Below are positions 47,352-55,616 of a stretch of DNA of 64,000 nucleotides, piece by piece. Numbering within the stretch: position 1 is the first letter of the stretch; each line of letters begins with the position of its first letter. Source of the stretch: Mesorhizobium sp. (GTDB taxonomy: Bacteria > Pseudomonadota > Alphaproteobacteria > Rhizobiales > Rhizobiaceae); the NCBI RefSeq assembly GCF_023954305.1, contig NZ_JAMLIG010000001.1, positions 3,824,963-3,888,962 on the forward strand, written 5' to 3'. Under the pieces are notes generated by a model, which made no database searches, was not told the DNA's origin, and saw nothing but the letters and a program-made list of their open reading frames with translations. The position numbers and the translations under genes were made by a program.

Positions 47352-47987
47352 ATGACCTACACCGCACTCGCCGCTTTCGCTCTCGTCGCTCTCATCGGCA
47401 TCGCGACACCGGGGCCGACTGTCATCCTCGCGTTTGGCAACGGCGCGCGCCACGGTGTCGCGAAGGCCGTGCCCGGAATGCTCGGTGCGGTTGCCTCGGA
47501 CTTCCTGTTGATAGGAGCCGTCGCGCTCGGCCTTGGAGCGCTTCTTGCCGCATCGGAGTTCTGGTTCTCGGTCGTCAAGTGGGTAGGTGTCGCCTATCTC
47601 GCCTGGATCGGGTTCGGCATGTTGCGGTCGACCGGGTCGCTCGGTATCGACGCCCATCAGGCAACGAGGGGGCGCCTCGACAGTCCATACCGGCTTTTCC
47701 GGAAGTGCTTTCTGGTGGCGGCGACGAATCCAAAGGGCTACCTCTTCTTCTCCGCCTTCCTTCCCCAGTTCATCGATCAGGCACAGCCGCAGGCGTTCCA
47801 ATACGCCATCCTGGCTCTGATTTTCGCCACCATCGATCTCGTCGTGATGCTCGGCTATGCGGTACTTGGCGCGCAGGCGACACGCACGCTGAAGGGTGCC
47901 GTTCTCGTCTGGCTGGACCGGATTTGCGGCGGAGCGTTGCTGGCACTCGCCGGTTCGCTTGCGCTCTACCGCCGCGCCACGAACTGA
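47352..47987 (+). CDS. LysE/RhtB-family amino-acid exporter
   Basis: A 211-residue membrane protein of the LysE family with about six helices and the N-terminal GIATPGPTVILA motif. It probably exports amino acids or related small metabolites. The ATG at 47352 has GGAGG six bases upstream. It lies 152 bases downstream of the mttB-like gene; a shared transcript is possible but not needed. Confidence 0.88.
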   Translation: MTYTALAAFALVALIGIATPGPTVILAFGNGARHGVAKAVPGMLGAVASDFLLIGAVALGLGALLAASEFWFSVVKWVGVAYLAWIGFGMLRSTGSLGIDAHQATRGRLDSPYRLFRKCFLVAATNPKGYLFFSAFLPQFIDQAQPQAFQYAILALIFATIDLVVMLGYAVLGAQATRTLKGAVLVWLDRICGGALLALAGSLALYRRATN

Positions 47988-48005
47988 TCGCACAGGACAC
48001 GCGTA

Positions 48006-48599
48006 TTGACCATTCGTTCGATCGACATCGCCGCCGATAGCGGAACCTGTCCGGCACATCTCCACCTTCCATCCGGCAAACCCTCCGGCGCCGCGATCAT
48101 CCTCTACATGGATGCCTTCGGTCCGAGGCCGGCGATGGACGAGATGGCTGCGCGGCTGGCGGGGCAGGGCCATGCCGTGCTGGTGCCGGATCTCTTCTAC
48201 CGCTTCGGCGCCTATGGCCCGTTCGACGCGAAGACGGCCTTTTCAAATGCGGAGACCGGGCAGTTCCTGCGCCGGATGATCGCAGAGACGACGCAGGCGA
48301 TGACGATGGCCGATACCGGCCTTTTCCTCGACGCGCCCGACAGCCCGGCCGCCAACGCCGCGAAGATCAAGGCGCGCGTCTATGTCGGCGTCGCCGGTGT
48401 TGACGGCTCATTCCCGCCCGAACAGTCGGCCCGCTTCGCCCAGGCGTTTCGCGAGGCCGAGGTTGACCACACGATGGAGAACTATGTCGGCATGAAGCAC
48501 GGCTGGTGCGTGCCGGACCATTCGGTCTACGACGCGGCAGGTGCGGAGCGGCACTGGAAGCGGCTCGAGACGCTGTTTGGAGAGACGCTAAGGGGGTGA
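48006..48599 (+). CDS. Dienelactone hydrolase-family protein lacking the nucleophile elbow
   Basis: A 197-residue alpha/beta hydrolase of the dienelactone hydrolase family, which normally runs about 235-245 residues. The N-terminal half (MDAFGPRPAMDEMAARLA, DLFYRFGAYGPFDAKTAF) and C-terminal half (KARVYVGVAGVD, GMKHGWCVPDHSVY) fit well, but between MADTG and LFLDAPDSP about 45 residues that should carry the catalytic GxCxGG are missing. The frame stays open, so this looks like an in-frame deletion and the protein is probably inactive as a hydrolase. It starts with a TTG and follows the LysE gene by 18 bases. Confidence 0.75.
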   Translation: MTIRSIDIAADSGTCPAHLHLPSGKPSGAAIILYMDAFGPRPAMDEMAARLAGQGHAVLVPDLFYRFGAYGPFDAKTAFSNAETGQFLRRMIAETTQAMTMADTGLFLDAPDSPAANAAKIKARVYVGVAGVDGSFPPEQSARFAQAFREAEVDHTMENYVGMKHGWCVPDHSVYDAAGAERHWKRLETLFGETLRG

Positions 48600-48959
48600 G
48601 GGTAGCCGGTCAGCGGGGGAATCGCTTTCGACGCCTTCCCCGCCCGCCACATCTGCGCCCCCTCCACCATGCTGCGCATGGTCCCCCTCCCCCGCTACGC
48701 AGGGGAGGATGGCCGGCCGTGCCGCCGCGCCCTTATCCTCCCCCGTTTACGGGGGAGGGGGACCACGCGAAGCGTGGTGGAGGGGGCGGTGAAACCCCCG
48801 ACGGCTCCTCCCTGTGCATCGATCGCCCCCGGCGAAAAAATCTTTCGCCACCAACCCGTTGTTTCCATTCAGCATTCACCATTCACCATTCACTTTTTTA
48901 TCCACGCTGCTTCCGCCCTGCCGCATCATCAGCCCCGGTGCGACGGAAAGGAGCCGGCA
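48600..48959. other. Intergenic stretch occupied by a palindromic repeat
   Basis: The 360 bases between the dienelactone-hydrolase-like gene and the next small gene contain repeat C and then an AT-richer part (cattcaccattcaccattcac, 48872 onward) that probably holds the promoter of the following gene. No coding sequence is supported. Confidence 0.5.
48657..48788. repeat. Palindromic intergenic repeat C
   Basis: Two inverted units, about 48657-48710 and 48733-48788, share cgccccctccacca at the outer ends and gtccccctcccc/ggggagggggac at the inner ends. It resembles repeats A and B in layout and G/C tracts but not in exact sequence. Confidence 0.65.
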
Positions 48960-49409
48960 GTGAGTTGGAGAGCGAAGGCAGGGAGGGAGCAGAAGGTGCT
49001 GGCGAGCATCGTTGCGCGCCTGTTCTCCTTCGGCGACCTTGCCGAAGACGCCGCCGGTCGCTCCCCCTGGATGCGCTGGTGCATCTTGTGGGCCGCCTGG
49101 CAGGCGAACGCGCTTCTCAGGGACTATGTCGAGGGTCGCGCAGGGAACATGACAGCCAGGCGCTGGTCGGCGGTCCCGATGCCTGCCGGCTTCGGCAGCC
49201 ATCCCGACGATGCGCAGGACCTCGCCGCCTCGCTCAGGGCACTTGCACTCATGATGCGGGCGATCGCGGCGCAGGTCAGCCGCGTGGCGTTCTTACAGCG
49301 GGGTGACGGATCGGATGAGGCCGGCAATGATGGCCGAGGCATCTGGGCCGTCCCCGGGAACACACCGGCCGCCGACGTTTCGCGGATCGAATTCCGCGAC
49401 ACGTCCTGA
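48960..49409 (+). CDS. Hypothetical protein, 149 residues
   Basis: A GTG-started frame (48960) preceded by AAGGAG. The sequence includes one likely helical region (MRWCILWAAWQANALLRDYV) and a second (LAASLRALALMMRAIAAQVS); it is otherwise of mixed composition. No family recognised. It is convergent with the next gene. Confidence 0.5.
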   Translation: MSWRAKAGREQKVLASIVARLFSFGDLAEDAAGRSPWMRWCILWAAWQANALLRDYVEGRAGNMTARRWSAVPMPAGFGSHPDDAQDLAASLRALALMMRAIAAQVSRVAFLQRGDGSDEAGNDGRGIWAVPGNTPAADVSRIEFRDTS

Positions 49410-49437
49410 ACATGCGTCTGTTCTCACCTGGCGCAGG

Positions 49438-49800
49438 TTATTTCGCCGTTTCCCCGAACGAGGCGGTCACGACGATCTCGCCAACTATTGCATCGTTGAA
49501 CGAAAGCAGGTCTTCGGCGGGGATCCAGTATTCGAGATGGGCCCGACTGCCGGCATGCTGTACGTCGTAGCGGTCGAGGAAATCGGCGCGCACGTCGAAC
49601 CGCGTGACGAATCCGGAGCCGCTCGCCGGCACGTTCCAGTCGCGGGCGATCTGGATGGCGTAGTCCTCGGACAGGACGGGATAGAATATCGGCTGGTCGG
49701 GAAGCCTGGGCGGGAAGGCCCGCATGCCCAGTTCGCGGATCAGCTTGAGCTCCACCGGTCCGACCGGCCGCCACAATGTCCTTGTCTTCGGTTTCGTCAT
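49438..49800 (-). CDS. Hypothetical protein of the so-called ADP-ribosylation/crystallin J1 family
   Basis: A 120-residue protein beginning TKPKTRTLWRPVGPVELKL with the conserved AFPPRLPDQPIFYPVL and EYWIPAEDLLSFN. Such proteins are common in proteobacteria and carry the label ADP-ribosylation/crystallin J1, but no ADP-ribosyl hydrolase motif is visible. Function unknown. It is divergent from the ferredoxin-like gene. Confidence 0.7.
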   Translation of the reverse strand: MTKPKTRTLWRPVGPVELKLIRELGMRAFPPRLPDQPIFYPVLSEDYAIQIARDWNVPASGSGFVTRFDVRADFLDRYDVQHAGSRAHLEYWIPAEDLLSFNDAIVGEIVVTASFGETAK

Positions 49801-49834
49801 AGGATCGGCTCACGAGGGAAAGCGCGCATACAGC

Positions 49835-50509
49835 ATGATCGCCGAACTATCCAGCCAACTCGCCGAAAACGGCCTGATCCTGCGGGGCGGCTTTGCCTTC
49901 GGGCAGGACGAGAAGGTGCCGGCCGGCGCCGGGAGCGTCCGCACGGTCCTGCTGGTCGGCCATGGCGGGCCGACGATATGGCCGCATTTCGAGGCCTGGC
50001 GGGAGAGACAGCCCCCGGACCTCGCCGATCCGCTCGACACCTGGTCGCGCGAGGTGATCGGCAGGATTGCCGCCCGTTTCGGTGCCCGCGCCGTCTCGCC
50101 GTCCGACCGGCCTTATCTGCCCTTCCAGCAATGGGCGATGCGGGCGGAGGGGCTGAAGCCCTCGCCGCTCGGCATCCTCATGCACCCCGAGTTCGGCCTG
50201 TGGCACGCCTATCGCGGGGCGCTGCTGTTTCCTGCCGCGCCAGAGGGCTTCGAAGACGTCGTTCCGCTCCATGCGCCGATTCATCTGTGTGACGGATGTG
50301 ACGGAAAACCCTGCCTTCATGCCTGTCCGGTCGGTGCTTACTCGAAGACCGGCTTCGCCTCTGAGAGATGCCTCGGCCATGTCCGCTCGGCCGCCGGACG
50401 TGTTTGCAGGGAAACCGGCTGCCTCGACCGGATGGCCTGTCCCTATGGCGCGACCTATCGCTATTCGTCCGCTCAGCAGGCGTTCCACATGGCGGCCTTC
50501 GCGAAGTGA
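49835..50509 (+). CDS. Ferredoxin-like iron-sulfur protein
   Basis: A 224-residue protein with a C-terminal cluster-binding region: Cys152, Cys155, Cys160 and Cys164 (CDGC-x4-CLHACP) and Cys179, Cys191, Cys196 and Cys202. This allows one or two [4Fe-4S] clusters. The N-terminal part (LILRGGFAFGQ, VLLVGHGGPTIWPHF) resembles the fold of QueG/MMACHC-like proteins. The ATG is at 49835. It may serve as a redox or B12/queuosine-related protein; the specific role is not clear. Confidence 0.7.
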   Translation: MIAELSSQLAENGLILRGGFAFGQDEKVPAGAGSVRTVLLVGHGGPTIWPHFEAWRERQPPDLADPLDTWSREVIGRIAARFGARAVSPSDRPYLPFQQWAMRAEGLKPSPLGILMHPEFGLWHAYRGALLFPAAPEGFEDVVPLHAPIHLCDGCDGKPCLHACPVGAYSKTGFASERCLGHVRSAAGRVCRETGCLDRMACPYGATYRYSSAQQAFHMAAFAK

Positions 50510-50512
50510 CGG

Positions 50513-50782
50513 TCAGCTCTCGACGTATTTGTGCAGGATGGAATTGATCAAGGTCTGATACGGCAGACCCTCTTCTGCCGCGCGGGCTTTCAATCGCGCC
50601 AGATCGCGCTGGGGAATCGAGATCGAGATACGCGCCCGCTTGCCGTCCAGACTACCCTTGGCGGCGGCACGCCAGAATTCGCGCCGGCTGTCGATGTCGC
50701 CGACGGAAATCCATTCGCCGCGCTCCGTCGAGGCGACGATTTCGCGCTCTTCTTCTTTCGACATCTCCGGTTGAGTGTTCAT
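50513..50782 (-). CDS. brnA: BrnA-like antitoxin
   Basis: An 89-residue protein with a C-terminal ribbon-helix-helix domain (RISISIPQRDLARLKARAAEEGLPYQTLINSILHKY). It should bind the toxin and the operon promoter. Its start overlaps the toxin stop (ATGA, 50779-50782), the normal toxin-first order of brnTA. Confidence 0.85.
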   Translation of the reverse strand: MNTQPEMSKEEEREIVASTERGEWISVGDIDSRREFWRAAAKGSLDGKRARISISIPQRDLARLKARAAEEGLPYQTLINSILHKYVES

Positions 50783-51060
50783 GACCGGCCTCCAAGATAT
50801 TCATCCGTCGCCTTGCGGCTCGGAAACATCGTCTTCAGAAAGATGGCTCTCCCATCTGTGACATACGGAACGACCCAAGCATAACTCTCGATCGCAACCA
50901 CCAGCTGGCGCTGGTGTCCATAGAGCTCGACGTTCGGATGCCTGCGCTCATCGAGCAATTCGCCACCGGCAAGCGCTACGAGCACTCGCTCGAAGCCGAA
51001 GCCATACCGATCGCGCAGCTCCGCATTCTTCTCAGCGCTCCAGCGGATGTCGGCATCCAT
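50779..51060 (-). CDS. brnT: BrnT-like ribonuclease toxin
   Basis: A 93-residue protein of the BrnT family, RelE-fold ribonucleases that cut cellular RNA. The IRWSAEKNAELRDRYGFGFE start, the HPNVELYGHQRQ segment and the MFPSRKATDEY end fit the family. It is translated with the antitoxin and preceded by a palindrome that likely serves as the autoregulatory operator. Confidence 0.85.
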   Translation of the reverse strand: MDADIRWSAEKNAELRDRYGFGFERVLVALAGGELLDERRHPNVELYGHQRQLVVAIESYAWVVPYVTDGRAIFLKTMFPSRKATDEYLGGRS

Positions 51061-51066
51061 GGGCCC

Positions 51067-51087
51067 AATATATGTTGCGCATATATT
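51067..51087. promoter_or_regulatory. Candidate brnTA operator
   Basis: AATATATG (51067-51074) and CATATATT (51080-51087) are perfect arms around TTGCG, six bases upstream of the brnT start. The position, overlapping the promoter and leader, fits binding by the BrnT-BrnA complex. Confidence 0.6.
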
Positions 51088-51111
51088 GCGGTCAACGAAC
51101 TGGGCGTCGTG

Positions 51112-52077
51112 TCAATAGCCGCCGACGATCGGCAGGATCTCGCCGGTGATGTAGCTCGACATTTGCGGCGAGGCGAGGAAGACGTAGGCCGGCGCGATCT
51201 CCTCCGGCTGGGCCGGCCGCCTCATCGGCGTCTTGGCGCCGAACTGGGAGACGTCCTCGGCCTCCTTTTCTGACGGATTGAGCGGCGTCCAGACCGGGCC
51301 GGGCGCGACGCAGTTGACGCGGATGCCCTTGCCGACGAGGTTGCCCGCCAGCGCCCGCGTAAAGGCGTGGATGCCGCCCTTGGTCATTGAATAGTCGACC
51401 AGTTCCTTCGAGCCGTCGATGCCGGTGACGGAGCCGGTGTTGATGATCGCGGAGCCGGGTTTCAGGTGCGGCAGAGCCGCCTTCGCCATGTGGAAATAGC
51501 CATAGAGGTTGGTCTTCAGCGTCGTGTCGAAGTGCTCTTCGGTCAGGTCGGCGAAGTCGGCCGAATGGACCTGGAAGGCGGCGTTGTTGACCAGGATGTC
51601 GAGCCCGCCCAGTTCCTTCACCGTCTTGGCCACGGCCTTGTCGCAGAAATCCCGCTCGGACACGTCGCCTGACAGGAGGATCGCCTTGCGTCCCTCCTTC
51701 TCGACCGCCGCCTTGGTCGCCTTCGCGTCCTCGTGCTCGGTGAGATAGGCAATCGCGACATCCGCGCCCTCGCGGGCGAACAGCACCGCCACCGCCCGTC
51801 CGATGCCTGAATCGCCGCCGGTGATCAGCGCGACCTTGCCCTTGAGCTTGTCCGAGCCCTTGTAGAACGGGGCGTCATACATCGGCGCCGGGCCGATCGC
51901 GTGCTCCATGCCGGGCTTGGGATGATGCTGCCTCGGAAAGGGCGGAACGGGATATTTCCGGGCGCCGGCCTGCATCGGCTTCGGCTTGCCGTTCGACTTC
52001 GTACGATCGTCGGCGTCGACCTTCTTCTGGATGCTGCGCTGGTTGCGGGCTTCTTTGCGGGCTGCTGTCTCTGACAT
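51112..52077 (-). CDS. SDR-family oxidoreductase (YhdF/GsP39-like)
   Basis: A 321-residue classical short-chain dehydrogenase with a ~75-residue polar N-terminal extension, as in stress-related SDRs of the YhdF/general-stress type. The cofactor loop TGGDSGIG and catalytic Ser, YSMTK are present, and NNAA is intact. The partner NAD(P)H and substrate are not predictable. The extension is rich in Lys/Arg/Pro. It is divergent from the ECF sigma gene. Confidence 0.88.
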   Translation of the reverse strand: MSETAARKEARNQRSIQKKVDADDRTKSNGKPKPMQAGARKYPVPPFPRQHHPKPGMEHAIGPAPMYDAPFYKGSDKLKGKVALITGGDSGIGRAVAVLFAREGADVAIAYLTEHEDAKATKAAVEKEGRKAILLSGDVSERDFCDKAVAKTVKELGGLDILVNNAAFQVHSADFADLTEEHFDTTLKTNLYGYFHMAKAALPHLKPGSAIINTGSVTGIDGSKELVDYSMTKGGIHAFTRALAGNLVGKGIRVNCVAPGPVWTPLNPSEKEAEDVSQFGAKTPMRRPAQPEEIAPAYVFLASPQMSSYITGEILPIVGGY

Positions 52078-52223
52078 CGTGTGGCTCCTTCGATCTGGAA
52101 CCAGAACACGCGGGGCGGCGAAAGGTTCGCCGGAAATGCGGTGTCGGACCGCGAGGCGGAAACTGTCGGATATTTTGGTCGCGACCCAAGGAAAGCCTAA
52201 AAGCGGTCGTCCAAGGAACAGAA

Positions 52224-52784
52224 ATGGCCTTGGCTGCGGAAGACACCGGCGCGCCGGACGAGGATCTGATCGCGCACGCGAAAGCGGGCGACCGGCAGGC
52301 GTTCTCCGAACTGGTCGCCCGGCACTACGATTTCATCTTCCGCGTCGCCTGGAAGTGGTGCGGGAGAAAGGCGGATGCCGAGGACATTGCTCAGGAGGTC
52401 TGCGCGCGGCTCGGTCGCTCGATCCGATCCTTTGCGGGGCAGGGAGCATTCACCACCTGGCTCTACGCGCTGACGCTCAATGTCGTACGCGATCAGGGGC
52501 GCAGGGCGATGCGCGAGAGCCGCAAGGCGCAGGCCTTCGGAGTGCACGCGGCGGCCTTCGGCGAGGCGATGCCGGACCCCGACGAGCGCGCCGATGCCCT
52601 GTGGGACGCCGTACGCAAGCTGCCGGACAAGCAGCGCGAGGCGGTGCTGCTCGTCTATGGCGAGGAGCTGTCGCACGGCGATGCGGCCGAGATCATGGGA
52701 TGCGCCGAGCCGACGGTCTCCTGGCACATCCACGAAGCGAAGAAACGGCTGAAGATACTGATGCGATCGGCCGGGGAAGCCTGA
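52224..52784 (+). CDS. ECF-type RNA polymerase sigma factor
   Basis: A 186-residue sigma-70 family protein with region 2 (FSELVARHYDFIFRVAWKW, AEDIAQEV) and region 4 (LPDKQREAVLLVYGEELSHGDAAEIMGCAEPTVSWHIHEAKKRL, seen as helix-turn-helix). It overlaps the start of the vWA membrane protein gene (TGATG), so the two are translated together. That partner's cytoplasmic N-terminus could act as an anti-sigma factor. Confidence 0.92.
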   Translation: MALAAEDTGAPDEDLIAHAKAGDRQAFSELVARHYDFIFRVAWKWCGRKADAEDIAQEVCARLGRSIRSFAGQGAFTTWLYALTLNVVRDQGRRAMRESRKAQAFGVHAAAFGEAMPDPDERADALWDAVRKLPDKQREAVLLVYGEELSHGDAAEIMGCAEPTVSWHIHEAKKRLKILMRSAGEA

Positions 52785-54814
52785 TGATGGACGACGACGA
52801 TCTTTCGCGGCTCGGCCGCACGAAGGCTCCGACGCCCTCCAGGGCGGCGCGGGAGCGCGCGCTTTCGGCCGCGTTGGAAGCCTTCGACGAAAAAAAGAGC
52901 GGGGCACCCCAAGGAACGCGCCGGGGCGTGCGTCTCACCGACAAAGCAATCACGCTTTGGAGGTCTCTGATGTCGCGCAAACTCATCGCCAACCCCGCCA
53001 TGGCGGCCCTGATCGCCCTGCCGATCGCGGGCTATTCGGCCTTCTACCTGATGCAGACCTCGCCGCTGACGCAGGGACTGGACACCGGCGGTCCAGGGCG
53101 GGTTGCAGCTCCGGGCGATGTCGCAAAGCCGAAGACCGCGCCGCAGGCCGAGGCGCGCAAGGAGGTCGATCGCTCCGTCTCGATCCAGGAAAGCGAAGCC
53201 GCTCCGCCGCCGGTGGCGGGACAGCCGATGGCCGCGGCCAAGCCGGCGGAGTCGATGTCCGATCTCGGCGGGTCGGCGACGCGGCAGGCTATGCCCAACC
53301 GGGCCGCTGCGCCGCTTGCCGCGCAGGAACGATTGATCGCACCGCCTTCGCCGGACGCCGACGCCTTCATCGGCCAGCAGCCGAACACTGAACGGCTGAC
53401 CGAGTTCGACACCAATCCGGTGAAGTCGGCGCTGGAAAGCCCGGTCTCGACCTTCTCGATCGATGTCGACACGGCGTCCTATGCCTTCGTGCGGCGCTCG
53501 CTGAAGGAGGGCATGCTGCCGCAGGCCGACACGGTGCGCGTCGAGGAGATGGTGAACTACTTCCCCTATGACTGGGCCGGCCCCGCCGATCGCGCCGAGC
53601 CGTTCAAGTCGACCGTCACCGTCATGCCGTCGCCGTGGAACGCCGGGACCAAGCTGATGCACATCGCCATCAAGGGCTACGAGGTCCAACAGGCGCAGAA
53701 ACCGAAGGCGAACCTCGTCTTCCTGATCGACGTCTCCGGCTCGATGGATGCGCCGGACAAGCTGCCGCTGCTGAAATCGTCGTTCCGGATGCTGGTCGAT
53801 CGCTTGGCTGCCGACGACACGGTGTCGATCGTCACCTATGCGGGCAATGCCGGCACGGTGCTGGAGCCGACGAAGGCCTCCGACAAGGCGAAGATCCTGG
53901 CGGCGATCGACAATCTGTGGCCCGGCGGCTCGACGGCCGGCGAGGCAGGTCTGCGCGAAGCCTATCGGCTGGCGCAATCGTCCTTCGTCAAGGGCGGCGT
54001 CAACCGCGTGATGCTCGCCACCGACGGCGATTTCAACGTCGGCCAGACCGATGACGACGACCTGAAGCGGCTGATCGAGGAGAAGCGCGAGAGCGGCGTG
54101 TTCCTGTCGGTGCTGGGCTTCGGCCGCGGCAATCTGAACGACCGGATGATGCAGGAGATCGCCCAGAACGGCAACGGCCAGGCGGCCTATATCGACACGC
54201 TTGCCGAGGCGGAGAAGGCGCTGGTCGAGGAGGCTTCATCGACGCTGTTCCCGATCGCCAAGGACGTCAAGCTGCAGGTCGAGTTCAATCCGCAGCAGAT
54301 CGCGGAATACCGGCTGATCGGTTACGAGACCCGGGCGCTGAACCGCGAGGATTTCAACGACGACCGTGTCGACGCCGGCGAGATCGGCTCCGGCCATTCC
54401 GTCACCGCGATCTACGAGATCACGCCGAAAGGCAGCCCTGCGCAGCAGATCGACGACCTGCGCTACGGCCAGGCCAAGACGGACAATGCGGCCGGCATTG
54501 CGAATGCGAGCGAATATGCCTTCGTCAAGATCCGCTACAAGCTGCCGGACGGGGATGTGAGCAAGCTGATCACCACGCCGGTGACATCAGCCAACGAGGT
54601 CGCCAGTTTCGACGCGGCATCCGCCGACCAGCGCTTCTCGGTGGCCGTCGCCGCCTTCGGGCAGAAGCTGCGCGGAACCAGTCAGGTCGCGGATTACGGC
54701 TACGACCGGATTTCCGAGATCGCCGCCGCCGCGCGCGGAGCCGACACGTTCGGCTATCGCGCGGAGTTCCTCTCCCTCGTGCGCCTTGCCTCGGCGCTCG
54801 ACGGCAGGCGGTAG
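52784..54814 (+). CDS. Membrane-anchored vWA protein (YfbK-like)
   Basis: A 676-residue protein. Residues 1-70 are cytoplasmic and charged, residues about 72-91 form one transmembrane helix, then an Ala/Pro-rich linker runs to about 200. The periplasmic part has a YfbK-like N-terminal domain, a vWA domain with MIDAS DVSGS (Asp316, Ser318, Ser320) and a DUF3520 C-terminal region. Start at 52784 overlaps the sigma factor stop; an ATG follows directly at 52787. A role in sensing envelope state for the sigma factor is inferred. Confidence 0.85.
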   Translation: MMDDDDLSRLGRTKAPTPSRAARERALSAALEAFDEKKSGAPQGTRRGVRLTDKAITLWRSLMSRKLIANPAMAALIALPIAGYSAFYLMQTSPLTQGLDTGGPGRVAAPGDVAKPKTAPQAEARKEVDRSVSIQESEAAPPPVAGQPMAAAKPAESMSDLGGSATRQAMPNRAAAPLAAQERLIAPPSPDADAFIGQQPNTERLTEFDTNPVKSALESPVSTFSIDVDTASYAFVRRSLKEGMLPQADTVRVEEMVNYFPYDWAGPADRAEPFKSTVTVMPSPWNAGTKLMHIAIKGYEVQQAQKPKANLVFLIDVSGSMDAPDKLPLLKSSFRMLVDRLAADDTVSIVTYAGNAGTVLEPTKASDKAKILAAIDNLWPGGSTAGEAGLREAYRLAQSSFVKGGVNRVMLATDGDFNVGQTDDDDLKRLIEEKRESGVFLSVLGFGRGNLNDRMMQEIAQNGNGQAAYIDTLAEAEKALVEEASSTLFPIAKDVKLQVEFNPQQIAEYRLIGYETRALNREDFNDDRVDAGEIGSGHSVTAIYEITPKGSPAQQIDDLRYGQAKTDNAAGIANASEYAFVKIRYKLPDGDVSKLITTPVTSANEVASFDAASADQRFSVAVAAFGQKLRGTSQVADYGYDRISEIAAAARGADTFGYRAEFLSLVRLASALDGRR

Positions 54815-54880
54815 CGGCGAGGGCGGCGCCTCCCGCACAGGTCTTTCCGGGATCGTGCCGCCCATGGGCGGGCGAGGCAG

Positions 54881-54912
54881 GCCGGCGGGGGAAACCCCGC
54901 CGGTCCTTTTTT
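54881..54912 (+). terminator. Rho-independent terminator after vWA gene
   Basis: CCGGCGGGG (54882-54890) and CCCCGCCGG (54895-54903) form a 9-bp stem with a GAAA tetraloop, followed by tccttttttc. It ends the sigma-vWA transcript. Confidence 0.85.
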
Positions 54913-54929
54913 CATCAGAATGCCTCTTG

Positions 54930-54976
54930 AAAGATATATCTTTTGTACGATATGACGTGGCAACGATATATCTTTG
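54930..54976. promoter_or_regulatory. Two candidate PadR operators
   Basis: AAAGATATATCTTT (54930-54943) is a perfect 14-base palindrome. A second copy of its core, GATATATC followed by TTT, lies at 54965-54975, ending 14 bases before the padR start. Two sites 30-32 bases apart before a PadR gene suggest autoregulation. Confidence 0.55.
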
Positions 54977-54989
54977 AAAGGAGTATTCC

Positions 54990-55577
54990 ATGTTTGGACG
55001 ACATCATAAGCACGGCTGCAGCGACTGGCGGATGGGCGGAGCGGAAGGGCGCGGCCCGTTCGGCCGTGGACCCGGCGGTCGCGGCGGTCCCTTCGGGCGC
55101 CACCACGGCGGACCGTTCGGTGGTCGCGGGCCGCGCAGGTTCGATCCCGGCGCGCTGCGGCTGGTCGTGCTCGGGCTGATTGCCGAGGAGCCTCGTCACG
55201 GCTACGACATCATCAAAGCGCTGGAGGCGATGTTCGAGGGCACATACAGCCCGAGCCCCGGCGCGATCTATCCGATGCTGCAGATGCTCGAAGAGGCCGA
55301 CCTCGTCGCCTCCGAGGCCGACGGCAACAAGCGGCTCTACCGGATCACCGAGGCTGGCAGTTCCTATCTCGCGGAGAACGCGGCCGAACTCGACGCCATC
55401 AAGGCGCAGATTCGCCAGGTCTCCGGCCGAATGGGCGGTGCTGCCATCGGCGAAGAGATTCGCGAGATGGGCTGGATGCTGCGCTCGAAGCTCAGGGGCG
55501 GCGAGTGGTCGCGCGAACAGGTCGAGAAGGTGCGCGAGATCCTCAGGAAGGCACGGCGCGACATCGAGGATCTGTGA
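54990..55577 (+). CDS. PadR-family transcriptional regulator with Gly/Arg/His-rich N-terminus
   Basis: A 195-residue regulator. The winged helix from about residue 53 (LRLVVLGLIAEEPRHGYDIIKALE, SPSPGAIYPMLQMLEEADLV) is typical PadR, with a long C-terminal dimerisation helix. Residues 1-50 are unusual: very rich in Gly, Arg, Phe and His (HHKHGC, GRHHGGPFGGRG). This could bind metal or nucleic acid. The ATG has AAAGGAG seven bases upstream. A strong terminator follows. The ligand is unknown. Confidence 0.88.
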   Translation: MFGRHHKHGCSDWRMGGAEGRGPFGRGPGGRGGPFGRHHGGPFGGRGPRRFDPGALRLVVLGLIAEEPRHGYDIIKALEAMFEGTYSPSPGAIYPMLQMLEEADLVASEADGNKRLYRITEAGSSYLAENAAELDAIKAQIRQVSGRMGGAAIGEEIREMGWMLRSKLRGGEWSREQVEKVREILRKARRDIEDL

Positions 55578-55584
55578 GGGGCAG

Positions 55585-55612
55585 ACGGCCGGCAGCGGTG
55601 CCGGCCGTTTCG
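55585..55612. terminator. Bidirectional terminator between PadR and BHMT-like genes
   Basis: ACGGCCGGCA (55585-55594) and TGCCGGCCGT (55599-55608) form a perfect 10-bp stem with a GCGG loop, followed by ttcgtt. It lies between two convergent genes, five bases before the end of the second. Confidence 0.75.
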
Positions 55613-55616
55613 TTCG

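Noticed and set aside
48872..48896. Short cattcac tandem repeat as a CRISPR-like or phase-variable element
   Set aside because: Only three imperfect 8-base copies (attcacc-type), too few and too short, and not inside a coding region.
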